A stretch of DNA of 64,000 nt, from contig NZ_CP076133.1 of the NCBI RefSeq assembly GCF_018736045.1, forward strand, positions 558,001-622,000, written 5' to 3'. A model generated the notes under the pieces. The model had not been told where the DNA came from and did not search any database. It worked only from the letters and a program-made list of their open reading frames with translations. Positions 8,288 through 20,750 of the stretch are shown one piece after another. Position 1 is the first letter of the stretch. The number at the start of each line of letters is the position of its first letter. A program made the position numbers and the translations under genes. Source of the DNA: Flammeovirga yaeyamensis. GTDB taxonomy: Bacteria; Bacteroidota; Bacteroidia; Cytophagales; Flammeovirgaceae.

Positions 8288-11131
8288 ATGAAGTACAATA
8301 AAAAAATATATACTATAGCATTGGCTTCCTTATTTACCTTCATGGTAGGGAACGTGAATGCTCAGGACGAGATAGAAATTCCTGTTAGGGAAACGTCGAA
8401 TGCTACTGAACGATTTAAGAAAACAATCAATTCAGGTGTAACCGGCGAAATTGATAATACTTTTAGAAAGGTATCGAAAGATAGATTTGTTGGAGTGGCG
8501 AATGGCATTCATGGAGATGATTTATCGACTTCCAACGAAATGAACTTATCGAATACCTTGCAAGGTAGAATCTTAGGTTTGCAGGTAACAACAAATGCGA
8601 ACACTCCTGGCGGAGGTGGAGCATCGATATATGTTAGAGGTAAAGATAGAAACGATTCCAATTCTCCTCTATTTTTAGTGGATGGAATTGACAGACCTTG
8701 GCAAGATTTGAACCCGGAAGAAATTGATCAGGTAGTTGTATTAAGAGATGCAACGGCTAAGATTTTGTACGGTTCAAGAGCAGCTAATGGTGTGGTTTTA
8801 ATTACGACAAAAAGAGGTAACGCATCGACAGGTTTACATATTTCTGGTGGTTTTGAGTTTGGTATGAAAACTCCAACAAGTACTCCAGAGTTTTTAGGGG
8901 CCGACGAATATGCTCAATATTATAATCAAGCACGATTAAACGATGGTTTACCGACTTACTATAGCGATCAACAAATCAATGCTTATAGAAATGGTTCAGA
9001 TCCGTTGCTTAATCCGAATAACGATTACAGATCTTTTGCTTTAAAGGAATCGGCAACGTATCAAAAAGGTTACTTGAACTTCCAAGGTGGTACACAAAAG
9101 ACGAAGTTCTTTGCACATCTAGGGTATACAGGTGATGGCGGTTTGGAAGCATTAGGTTACCAAACTACTTATGAGCGTTTTAATATGAGAGCCAATGTAG
9201 ACATCGAATTATCGAAGTGGGCTACATTAAAAACTGACGTAGCAGGTAGAGCAGAATTTAGAAATAAGCCAGCCATATCAACGGCTGATTTTTATACGGA
9301 CTTATCCGCTACGAGAGCGAACGAATATCCTATCTTCATTCAGGAAGGTACGAACCGTGAAAACACCATTTTAGGAGGTAGTTTAAATCACCCAAAAAAC
9401 ATTTATGGTGAATTAAATTATGGAGGTTACGATATTCAGAACGATAAGAATATTCAAACTCGTATGGGATTTGAGTTCGATTTCGACGATTATGTAAAGG
9501 GTTTGTCTGCAGATGTATATGCTTCTATGGACTATAACTCTATGTTTAGATATGGTAAGAACGAAGGATATAATAGCTATGCAGTAGTAATGCCGCAAGG
9601 CGATGATTACAAGTACCAATTGGTGAACTCTGGTTTAAAATCAGACGACCAAGTGAGGAAAGCATCAAGTGATTATTACAGCAACGCTTTTTATGGTTCG
9701 ATTAACTACGATAGAACATTCAACGAAATTCATCAGCTATTGGTAACGGGTGTAGGTTATGTACAATCTACTTCGGATAGTCAGAGTTTCCAAGTACACA
9801 AACACTTGCACTCTGGTCTAACTGCCAATTATATGCTGAACAATAAATATGTAGTAGAAGGATCTTCAGTGATCGTAGCCTCAAATACACTGCAGAACCA
9901 CAATCAATCGATGTGGACGTACGCAGGTGGTCTTGGATGGATCGTTTCCAACGAGAACTTTTTAAAAAATAATGATGTGTTGACTTACTTAAAATTAAAA
10001 GGTTCTGCGGGTGTATTGGCACACAACAACTCTTTGAATTACTATAGTGAAATACTTCGCTACGGTGAAAGTGGTGATGCTCGTTTCGGTCCAACAAACA
10101 ATAACAGATATCCAGTTTGGGTACCTCAGGCCTACGGAAACGAAGATTTGGAGTACGAAAAGTCGGTAGAGTTAAACTTAGGTACTGAGTTGGCATTGTT
10201 CAGAAACATCTACATGGAAGCAAATGTATTTAGAAATGCTCGTAAAGACATGCCTGTATACATGAACGATTTCTACCCAGATTATATGGGTGGTAACCAA
10301 ATGATGATGAACTACAATTCTACTTTAAGTAACGGATTGGAAGTGATGGTTTCTTACATGAAGCAATTAGGACATTGGCACCTTGGCGTATCGGGTAACT
10401 TTATGTACCAGCAAACGAAATGGGACGAAGTATTGGAATTTAAATACGATGAAAACTACTTGAGCCAAAAAGGGATGCCTATTGGTAATATTTACGGATA
10501 TAGAAACTTAGGTTTCTTCCAAAATGCTCAGGATGTGGAATCATCTACTCACCAAACATTTGGCCCTTTACGTCCGGGAGATATAAAATATAGAGATCTA
10601 AATAACGACGGAGTAATTGATGAAGACGATAAGGAATTCTTAGGAACGACAGATCCAACTATGACTTTCGGTATTCAGTTAAACATCGGTTATAAAAACT
10701 TCAACTTATTTGTTCATGGTACAGGTTTGGCAGGTCATTACTTAAACAATTCTAGTATGTATTATCAATTTGATGGGTTGATGAACTACTCTGAAATTGC
10801 TAGAGGGGCATGGACAGAAGCTACAGCAAACGAGGCGACATATCCAGCGTTAACGACAGGTCAATCTACTAACAACTTCCAAAATTCTGATTTCTGGTTG
10901 GAGAGAGGAAATTTCTTCAGAATCAAAAGTGTTGAGTTAAGCTATACAATGCCGAAGAAAATCGTGAAGAAAATGGCAGGGATTGAGTCAACGTTTACGC
11001 TTAGAGGAAACAACTTGTTTGAGTTTACATCCATCAAAAACAAAAACCTTGATCCTGAGCGACCAAACACTGGCGTTACCAATTTCCCAATTATGAGAAG
11101 TGTCACTTTAGGTGCTCATTTTAAATTCTAA
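8288..11131 (+). CDS. second SusC-like TonB-dependent transporter, lacking the usual N-terminal extension
   Basis: 947 residues with a signal peptide (ending GNVNAQ, about 26). Plug-domain motifs are clear (IYVRGKDRNDSNSPLFLVDG, then NPEEIDQVVVLRDATAKIL and SRAANGVVLITTKRG), followed by a barrel ending VTLGAHFKF. Unlike the first SusC, it has no carboxypeptidase-D-like domain and no canonical EVVVVGYG TonB-box segment. The roughly 60 residues between signal and plug are unlike that domain. It pairs with the SusD 14 bp downstream. It may handle a different fragment of the same glycan (inference). Confidence 0.93.
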   Translation: MKYNKKIYTIALASLFTFMVGNVNAQDEIEIPVRETSNATERFKKTINSGVTGEIDNTFRKVSKDRFVGVANGIHGDDLSTSNEMNLSNTLQGRILGLQVTTNANTPGGGGASIYVRGKDRNDSNSPLFLVDGIDRPWQDLNPEEIDQVVVLRDATAKILYGSRAANGVVLITTKRGNASTGLHISGGFEFGMKTPTSTPEFLGADEYAQYYNQARLNDGLPTYYSDQQINAYRNGSDPLLNPNNDYRSFALKESATYQKGYLNFQGGTQKTKFFAHLGYTGDGGLEALGYQTTYERFNMRANVDIELSKWATLKTDVAGRAEFRNKPAISTADFYTDLSATRANEYPIFIQEGTNRENTILGGSLNHPKNIYGELNYGGYDIQNDKNIQTRMGFEFDFDDYVKGLSADVYASMDYNSMFRYGKNEGYNSYAVVMPQGDDYKYQLVNSGLKSDDQVRKASSDYYSNAFYGSINYDRTFNEIHQLLVTGVGYVQSTSDSQSFQVHKHLHSGLTANYMLNNKYVVEGSSVIVASNTLQNHNQSMWTYAGGLGWIVSNENFLKNNDVLTYLKLKGSAGVLAHNNSLNYYSEILRYGESGDARFGPTNNNRYPVWVPQAYGNEDLEYEKSVELNLGTELALFRNIYMEANVFRNARKDMPVYMNDFYPDYMGGNQMMMNYNSTLSNGLEVMVSYMKQLGHWHLGVSGNFMYQQTKWDEVLEFKYDENYLSQKGMPIGNIYGYRNLGFFQNAQDVESSTHQTFGPLRPGDIKYRDLNNDGVIDEDDKEFLGTTDPTMTFGIQLNIGYKNFNLFVHGTGLAGHYLNNSSMYYQFDGLMNYSEIARGAWTEATANEATYPALTTGQSTNNFQNSDFWLERGNFFRIKSVELSYTMPKKIVKKMAGIESTFTLRGNNLFEFTSIKNKNLDPERPNTGVTNFPIMRSVTLGAHFKF

Positions 11132-11145
11132 ATGATGTAATTGAT

Positions 11146-12843
11146 ATGAAGAATCTTAAATACATAGTATTAAGCTTGGTGATTGGATTATCGACATCAG
11201 CTTGTAGCAACTTTCTAGAATTAGAGAGAGACAATAATAGAACAGAAGACGAAATTTGGTCGCATCCAGTAACGGCAGAAGGGGTTTTACTTTCGGGATA
11301 TCAAGGATTGCCTAATTTCTACACCACTTACGGAAACGATATCTTGGATTGTGCTACCGATAATGGCGTCACAAGACAAATCAATTCGACGGTAAGAAGA
11401 ATGGCTGCTGGAGGTTGGAACCCATCGTCGAATCCTATTGGCGATTGGTCAGGTTCTTATGAAATCATCAGAAACATGAACGACTTTCTAATGAAAGGAT
11501 TTGATGTAGATTATTTCATCGCCGACTCTCTTAGAAACGAGAATTATAAAAGAAGACTAAAAGGAGAAGCACATTTCCTAAGAGCGTATTATCACTTTAA
11601 CGTCTTGAGAAGACACGGCGGTTTAGCAGAAAATGGTCAGGTGTTGGGTATTCCAATCATTACAAATGAAGTATCCATCAACGAAACATTGCCAAGAAAT
11701 ACTTACGAGGAAGTGGTTGCTCAAATTTTAGCTGATACAGATGTAGCCATCGAATTATTACCACTTGAATATACAGGTGATAATGTTGATTTTGGAGAAT
11801 CGAATGTAGGTAGAGCATCAAAAATGGCGGCTCACGCACTTCGTTCTGTTGTGACATTGTATGCGGCAAGTCCAGCATTTGATGATAAAAATGATGATAT
11901 CACCACAGATGAAGCTTGGGGTAGAGCAGTGTACGAAAGCCAAAAGTTGATCGATATTATGGGTGGTTTACCTTCTTGGAACGACGACATCTATTTTGAC
12001 GATAGAGTAGGTGAACCAATTATGCGTAGATACTCGAATAACAATGATATTGAAAAGAAAAATCTTCCTCCATCGTTAAACGGTCAAGGTTTCTCTAATC
12101 CTTCACAAGAGTTAGTAGATGCTTTCCCAATGGCCAACGGTTACCCAGTAGATCATCCAGATTCTGGTTATGACCCAGAAAAACCTTACGAAGGTAGAGA
12201 TACAAGATTTTATGCTACGGTAATTCATAATGGAATGGACTTTAAAGGCAGTACTATCGATACCTATGTAGGAGGTGAAGATCATGCAGACGTGAATGAG
12301 TATGCGACAAGAACAGGATATTATTTAAAGAAGTTTATCAATCCTAACGTGAGTATCACTCCAGGTACAACCACTAATGGTAGACATTACACCGCATTAT
12401 TTAGAAAAGTGGAAGCTTACCTAAACTATGCGGAAGCGGCCAACGAATTGGTTGGTCCTAACACCGTGCCTCCTTTTGGAAGATTGACAGCAAAAGAAGC
12501 GATCCAAGTGATTCGTTCTAGAGCAAAAATTGATTCTGATGCTTACTTAAATACAATTACTGGTCGTGATGGTTTCAGAGAATTTATTCATAATGAGAGA
12601 CGTATAGAATTGGCTTTCGAAAATCACCGTTTTTATGATGTTCGTCGCTGGAATTACGATTTGAATGAATTAAATTCACCAGTAAATGGAATAGAGATAA
12701 ATGTAAATCAAGACACACAAACAACTTCCTATCAAGAGGTCCATGTCGAAGATAGAAATTACCAAGACTACATGATCTATGGTCCAATACCATACCGTGA
12801 AGTCCTAAAAGGTGACGCTATTATTCAGAACAAAGGATGGTAA
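11146..12843 (+). CDS. second SusD-like glycan-binding lipoprotein
   Basis: 565 residues with a lipobox (TSAC, Cys20). It has SusD/RagB features: GEAHFLRAYYHFNVLRRHGG, AMPs of the type FPMANGYPVDHPDSGYDPEK, and the C-terminal block HNERRIELAFENHRFYDVRRW, ending GDAIIQNKGW. It is the partner of the preceding SusC, from which it is separated by 14 bp. It diverges clearly from the first SusD of the operon, so the two SusC/D pairs are probably not a recent duplication. Confidence 0.94.
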   Translation: MKNLKYIVLSLVIGLSTSACSNFLELERDNNRTEDEIWSHPVTAEGVLLSGYQGLPNFYTTYGNDILDCATDNGVTRQINSTVRRMAAGGWNPSSNPIGDWSGSYEIIRNMNDFLMKGFDVDYFIADSLRNENYKRRLKGEAHFLRAYYHFNVLRRHGGLAENGQVLGIPIITNEVSINETLPRNTYEEVVAQILADTDVAIELLPLEYTGDNVDFGESNVGRASKMAAHALRSVVTLYAASPAFDDKNDDITTDEAWGRAVYESQKLIDIMGGLPSWNDDIYFDDRVGEPIMRRYSNNNDIEKKNLPPSLNGQGFSNPSQELVDAFPMANGYPVDHPDSGYDPEKPYEGRDTRFYATVIHNGMDFKGSTIDTYVGGEDHADVNEYATRTGYYLKKFINPNVSITPGTTTNGRHYTALFRKVEAYLNYAEAANELVGPNTVPPFGRLTAKEAIQVIRSRAKIDSDAYLNTITGRDGFREFIHNERRIELAFENHRFYDVRRWNYDLNELNSPVNGIEINVNQDTQTTSYQEVHVEDRNYQDYMIYGPIPYREVLKGDAIIQNKGW

Positions 12844-12854
12844 ATGAAATTATT

Positions 12855-13757
12855 ATGAAGAAATTACTAAACTTATTTTTTATCGCAACCCTGTTCCTAA
12901 CAGGTTGCGATAGCTACAACGATTATTTAACAGATTACGATTACTCAACGACTTACTTTCCTTATCAAAAACCAGTAAGAACTGTAATTGCTGGCGAAGG
13001 ATTACAGTTTAAAATGGGTGTAGTATTAGGTGGTAAAAGAGAGAATACGAAAACAGAAGTAGTTAAATTCGAAATCGATACGACCTTGTTAAGAGATACG
13101 CCATTCGAATTACTTCCTTCTGAATATTATACATTGAGTAACGATAACGAAATGTGGATTCAGGAAGGTCAATTTCAAGGTTTGATTGATGTGGTAATGG
13201 ATTCGGTAAACTTCCTTTCGGATCCCAACTCTTTGACAAGACACTATGCCTTGCCAGTTAGAATTATCTCTGCAACGACCGATTCGGTGCTTACAGGAGA
13301 TGAATTGAAAGGGATCGCTCCAATGGATTATATGATTCCGGTAATCAGATACATTCATACATTGGATGCGATTTGGTATCATCATGGAGTAGATTCAGCG
13401 TTTAATGCAAGCGGAGACTTGGAGGAAGTAATTGTAAACAGTACAGAAGATCTGATCAACAACTCTACTTGGAATTTATCTACAGTAGGAGCAACTAAAG
13501 TAATCAGTAATGGTTTGTCTGGAATCAAGAATACTTCGAGATTAGAAATGGACATGAACTTTGAAGATGGTGCAATTGACTTAAAGAGCACATCAGATTC
13601 TGAAATTCAGAATGTAGAGAACATCTCTTCTCGTTATGTGAGTGATGATCTAAAAGTGTATTTAAAATATAAGTATACAGCAGATAACCTGACTCATATC
13701 GTAACAGATACGCTTACTTTTAGAAACAAAGAGTTATCGTTAGAGCTTTGGGATTAA
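12855..13757 (+). CDS. surface glycan-binding-type lipoprotein (DUF1735-like)
   Basis: 300 residues from the chosen start. An upstream in-frame ATG at 12837 overlaps the end of the SusD gene, but the start at 12855 gives a proper signal peptide MKKLLNLFFIATLFLTGC with lipobox Cys18, 11 bp after the SusD stop. The segment YSTTYFPYQKPVRTVIAGEG, the beta-rich make-up and the position after SusD resemble the DUF1735 (BT_3987-like) proteins that sit in the SusE position of PULs. It probably binds the same glycan at the cell surface. No catalytic motif is seen. It ends the uptake operon. Confidence 0.75.
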   Translation: MKKLLNLFFIATLFLTGCDSYNDYLTDYDYSTTYFPYQKPVRTVIAGEGLQFKMGVVLGGKRENTKTEVVKFEIDTTLLRDTPFELLPSEYYTLSNDNEMWIQEGQFQGLIDVVMDSVNFLSDPNSLTRHYALPVRIISATTDSVLTGDELKGIAPMDYMIPVIRYIHTLDAIWYHHGVDSAFNASGDLEEVIVNSTEDLINNSTWNLSTVGATKVISNGLSGIKNTSRLEMDMNFEDGAIDLKSTSDSEIQNVENISSRYVSDDLKVYLKYKYTADNLTHIVTDTLTFRNKELSLELWD

Positions 13758-13780
13758 TTCCTTCTTATTAAAATACAATA

Positions 13781-13823
13781 GAGGCTGTCTTATCAATAGG
13801 TTATTATTAAGACAGTCTCTTTT
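13781..13823 (+). terminator. intrinsic terminator of the uptake operon
   Basis: GAGGCTGTCTTA (13781-13792) pairs with TAAGACAGTCTC (13808-13819), one G-T wobble, followed by TTTT. It lies 24 bp after the last uptake gene. Confidence 0.75.
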
Positions 13824-13961
13824 GCTATGGTATTATTTTGAAGAGCAATCTCAAACATTTATCTATCATTATTGATCTCTATAAATCATTTATTCATCGG
13901 ATAAAAATCGTAAGAAAAAGCCCTTTTTAAGCATAAAAACAGCTATTTACGAAATAATCCC

Positions 13962-14010
13962 CCCCTTAATCATATTTTGTCAACTCTTATTTTTTCCAAT
14001 TACTCTTAAA
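13962..14010 (+). promoter_or_regulatory. candidate activator-binding direct repeats upstream of the GH2 operon
   Basis: CCCCTTA (13962-13968), ACTCTTA (13983-13989) and ACTCTTA (14002-14008) are spaced 21 and 19 bp apart, i.e. on one helical face. They end 44 bp before the GH2 start. TAAAATTG (14007-14014) follows and weakly resembles a -7 box. Tandem sites of this spacing would suit an AraC-type HTCS output domain (inference). Confidence 0.4.
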
Positions 14011-14050
14011 ATTGTAATGTCAAAAGTATGATGGAAGAATTTAATTCTAA

Positions 14051-17248
<3,198 letters not shown>

Positions 17249-17262
17249 AAGATGAAATAAAG

Positions 17263-17293
17263 GTAGCGGTGTGTATCAAAAACACGCCGCTAC
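17263..17293 (+). other. intergenic stem-loop without T-tract
   Basis: GTAGCGGTGTGT (17263-17274) pairs with ACACGCCGCTAC (17282-17293), one wobble, in the 79 bp between the GH2 gene and the next. It is followed by A-rich rather than T-rich sequence, so it fits an mRNA-stabilising or processing hairpin better than a strong terminator. Confidence 0.5.
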
Positions 17294-17327
17294 AAAATGA
17301 AATGAATTAAAAAATAAACAGCGACAA

Positions 17328-20300
17328 ATGAAAAACATTACTATTTATCTTCTGTTATTTCTGTTCAGCATAGTCGGTCTTCAAGCGCAAGAATGTAATA
17401 CGCTTATTGACGACAATTTTGAAGAAGATACCGATATGGAAAATCTTCCGTCCTACATTAGTTTGAATACTTCTGGCAATGTAAACGACGGCGATATCTA
17501 TTTTAAAGACGGTATGCTTCACATGGAGACTCCTCCAACAGTTGGACACGCTAAAGCGAATATTAACTTTGGTACTTTTACTCAAAACGAATTTGAAATC
17601 TCATTTAAAGTAAAATCAAACAATAGCGGTAGTTATACTTTTAAAATGGATTTCTTGGATGCCAATAATAAATGTTGGATTGGTATTAAATATCCTGATT
17701 ACGGAAAAAGAGACTTAAGATACGATATCTTAGAAAACGGTAACGTTCCAGGTGGTAGCAATTTCCCTGAAGAAAATTCATTATTAGATGGGGAATATGT
17801 AGCAGATACATGGTACGATGTGCGTATGGTATTTAATGCTGATCATCAAGTATCTCTTTATTTAAATGGTACATTAAAGTTTGCCAACCTTCCTTTACCA
17901 GAGGTGGTGAAAGGTTCTCCAATCACAACTGTAAAAATGTACTCTCAAGGATCTTTAAACAATGGTGTAATCACTTTCTTCGATTATTTTAAAACAGTAG
18001 AAGGTCCACAACTCAATAAAGATCTTATTGCAAAAAGCATTATCGATGCTGAGACCTTTTTAGAATTGAAAGAATCATCAGGGCAATATCCTCAAGAAGC
18101 GATTGATCAGTTAAAGGCCGATATTGCTAAAGCCAAGGCAACCATGAACGACTGTAGTATTTCTCAAGAAGAAATGGACGCTGCCGCTGCTGAAATGGAT
18201 AAAGCTTTGGAAGAATTCAAAGGTCAGATTATCGTTATTCCTACGGATGTGACAGTGTCTGTCAATTGGAACGAACTTTTGATGGAAAGAAAAGCAGAAT
18301 GGTTTGGAGCTAATTCTACTTATAATGCTGATGGACAAGGTTTATGGAATCCAGATATGGACGACTTCGAACCAAGGGTGATCGATTTAGCGAACTATAC
18401 AGGTTCCGCTTATTTTAGATTCCCTGGTGGAACAATGGCCAATTTATACAATTGGAAAAGAGCAATTGGTCCAACAAGCGATAGAATCGATAACCTAGAT
18501 GCTCACAACGATGGTAAAGCTTTCCATAACAACTTTGGACCAGACGAGTTCGGTAAATTATTAAATACAACTTATTTAGAAGACGGTTCAATTGTAGTTC
18601 CGTTTGCTTACGGAACTCCTCAAGATGCAGCTGACTTTGTGGAATACATGAACGCAGAAGTTGGAGCAAATCCAAACGGTGGAAAAGATTGGGCCTTAGA
18701 AAGAGCAAAAAATGGTCATTACGAACCTTACAATATTGATGTTTGGGAAATCGGTAACGAGTTGTTCGGCGATTGGGAATTATCAGTAATGAACTACCCA
18801 TTAAGTGGAGACGATATTCGTGGTGGAGAGTCGATTCGTAAAGGCGATGCTAGTTTCTATGTATATGGTGGTACAGAAAGATTTACCAATCAAAGAGCCG
18901 TGAAACAAACAACTTGGGTGGTCGATGAATGTAAATTAGATGGATCTCCAGACCAAGAGTTTTATGTAAAATTCCCTCCTATAGATATGTCGCAGGACTT
19001 TAAAGTGATGATTGAAGGAGAACAATGGACAGAGGTTTTAAATTTTGATAACTCCACTGCAACGGATAAACACTACGTAGTGACAAGTGCTAAAAACGGT
19101 ACTTTCGTTTTCGGAGATGGCGTAAACGGTGCTATTCCAGAAAGTTTAGGTGATGTTGTTTTAGACTATACTACAGGCCCTCATGCAGGTTTTAGTGCTT
19201 ACTACCAAGCTATGAAAGCGGTAGACCCAAGCATTACTGTAGTAAGTTGCTACGAAGGAGAAGACTTCTTTAAGCATATGGCCGATGTAAACGAGCCTTA
19301 CGATGCTGTAGCCCGTCACTATTATCCAGGCGGTACTGCAAATGCAGGACAAGAATTTATTTTCGAGTTGTCTCAAATAGCAAAATACAATACTAGAGTA
19401 GATGATTTTAAAAACTATTTAGAGAAGTACGACAATACAGGTCTAAATGGTATCGAGGTGCAACAATTCTTATCTGAATATGGTACACCAAGAAACTTCT
19501 CTGCGATTCCTCATGCGATGATTTTATGGCATCAAATGATGAACAATTATCAAAAAGAATTATTAGGAATTCAGACCCACTCTTTCTTTAAGAACGATGG
19601 AACTACTATGGTAGAAACGCGTTTTGGAGGCTTCTTGATGGCCAAAGGTTTTGCACATCACATCTTCACTCACTTGCACCAAAACAACTTTGTAAAAACA
19701 GGTTTTGAAGGAGAGAAGTACACACATAATAATGTAGAACTTTGGAATACATATCCTACAGCATCAGTAAATGAAGACAACACAGTAGCAACGATTGTTA
19801 TTCCTAACACTTCGGATGGAAAGCAATTGCAAACCACTTTCGATTTTGCTTCACTTCCTTTCGATAAAGACGACAATGTGGTACTTAAGAAATGGGTGGC
19901 ATTATCGGATAATCTAAGTGTAGACAATACTTCTGATGTTCCAAACAATGTGCGTTTAGAAGGTCCATTTGTAATTGATGATGCCAAGAATTTTAAGTTC
20001 GACAAGGTAGATCCATATACAGTAACCGTGTACCAATGGTCGGTTTCTGATGAAGAAGAAATTACATACCTACATGATATCCAACCAAAAATCAGTTACG
20101 GACAGGTTAGTAATGAATACGGTTTCTCTGAGGATTCAGTATTGGTAATTAATGGATCTCAGCACGATCATTCTGTGACGTTAAGTTATAATACAGAAGC
20201 AGAATACGATATCAAAAACTACTTCGACTTCTTTGAAGCAGAAATTGGTTTGGAAGATAACTTTATTGGCGGTAGCGTTATTCTAAAAATCTTTGGTGAT

Positions 20301-20738
20301 GACGAATTGATCTACGAATCGTTACCCATCGGGGAAAACACTCCATTAGAATACATTAGTGTAGATGTTAGAGGTGTAGAGAAATTACGTTTTGAGACAA
20401 AACCAAATCAAGGATTAGGTATCAATTTAGGAATGGGACATGCTCGACTATATAAAAACGAGAACTACAACGACGATGTCACAGGAATTGAAATAGAAAG
20501 AAAAGCCTTAAACATCTCGCCTAACCCTTTCCAGAGTAGAATACATGTTGCCTTGCCAAAAGCAGTAAGTGGAACACTTATGATTCATGATGTAATGGGC
20601 AGAGTAGTCGTGCAACAAAAGCTACATCAGAAAATCGCTATTGATCTTGATTTATCATTCTTGAACAATGGTATGTATATCGTGAATGTTTACAACAACG
20701 AGGAAGTATATGTAGGCAAAATATTGAAATCTAACTAA
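17328..20738 (+). CDS. GH51-like alpha-L-arabinofuranosidase-type enzyme, T9SS-secreted
   Basis: 1136 residues. Signal peptide (ending LQAQ, about 21). A LamG-like beta module (about 25-225) is followed by a short helical FIVAR-like segment (about 230-300) and then a GH51-like clan-A barrel with FRFPGG, FGPDEF and WEIGNELFGDWE (acid/base Glu478). The nucleophile is probably Glu717 in FLSEYGT. A beta-rich insert of roughly 110 residues (about 500-610, ending FVFGDGVNGAIP) lies between the acid/base and the next helix. The C-terminal about 75 residues (ISPNPFQSRIHVALP through GMYIVNVY) are a type A T9SS sorting domain, so the enzyme is exported to the surface or released. Alpha-L-arabinofuranosidase is the usual activity of such sequences, but other substrates remain possible. 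Confidence 0.78.
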   Translation: MKNITIYLLLFLFSIVGLQAQECNTLIDDNFEEDTDMENLPSYISLNTSGNVNDGDIYFKDGMLHMETPPTVGHAKANINFGTFTQNEFEISFKVKSNNSGSYTFKMDFLDANNKCWIGIKYPDYGKRDLRYDILENGNVPGGSNFPEENSLLDGEYVADTWYDVRMVFNADHQVSLYLNGTLKFANLPLPEVVKGSPITTVKMYSQGSLNNGVITFFDYFKTVEGPQLNKDLIAKSIIDAETFLELKESSGQYPQEAIDQLKADIAKAKATMNDCSISQEEMDAAAAEMDKALEEFKGQIIVIPTDVTVSVNWNELLMERKAEWFGANSTYNADGQGLWNPDMDDFEPRVIDLANYTGSAYFRFPGGTMANLYNWKRAIGPTSDRIDNLDAHNDGKAFHNNFGPDEFGKLLNTTYLEDGSIVVPFAYGTPQDAADFVEYMNAEVGANPNGGKDWALERAKNGHYEPYNIDVWEIGNELFGDWELSVMNYPLSGDDIRGGESIRKGDASFYVYGGTERFTNQRAVKQTTWVVDECKLDGSPDQEFYVKFPPIDMSQDFKVMIEGEQWTEVLNFDNSTATDKHYVVTSAKNGTFVFGDGVNGAIPESLGDVVLDYTTGPHAGFSAYYQAMKAVDPSITVVSCYEGEDFFKHMADVNEPYDAVARHYYPGGTANAGQEFIFELSQIAKYNTRVDDFKNYLEKYDNTGLNGIEVQQFLSEYGTPRNFSAIPHAMILWHQMMNNYQKELLGIQTHSFFKNDGTTMVETRFGGFLMAKGFAHHIFTHLHQNNFVKTGFEGEKYTHNNVELWNTYPTASVNEDNTVATIVIPNTSDGKQLQTTFDFASLPFDKDDNVVLKKWVALSDNLSVDNTSDVPNNVRLEGPFVIDDAKNFKFDKVDPYTVTVYQWSVSDEEEITYLHDIQPKISYGQVSNEYGFSEDSVLVINGSQHDHSVTLSYNTEAEYDIKNYFDFFEAEIGLEDNFIGGSVILKIFGDDELIYESLPIGENTPLEYISVDVRGVEKLRFETKPNQGLGINLGMGHARLYKNENYNDDVTGIEIERKALNISPNPFQSRIHVALPKAVSGTLMIHDVMGRVVVQQKLHQKIAIDLDLSFLNNGMYIVNVYNNEEVYVGKILKSN

Positions 20739-20750
20739 CACTTATATCCT

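Noticed and set aside
12837-12854. Earlier start for the DUF1735-like lipoprotein overlapping the SusD stop
   Set aside because: The extra residues MVNEII would precede and spoil an otherwise standard lipoprotein signal; the start at 12855 is better.
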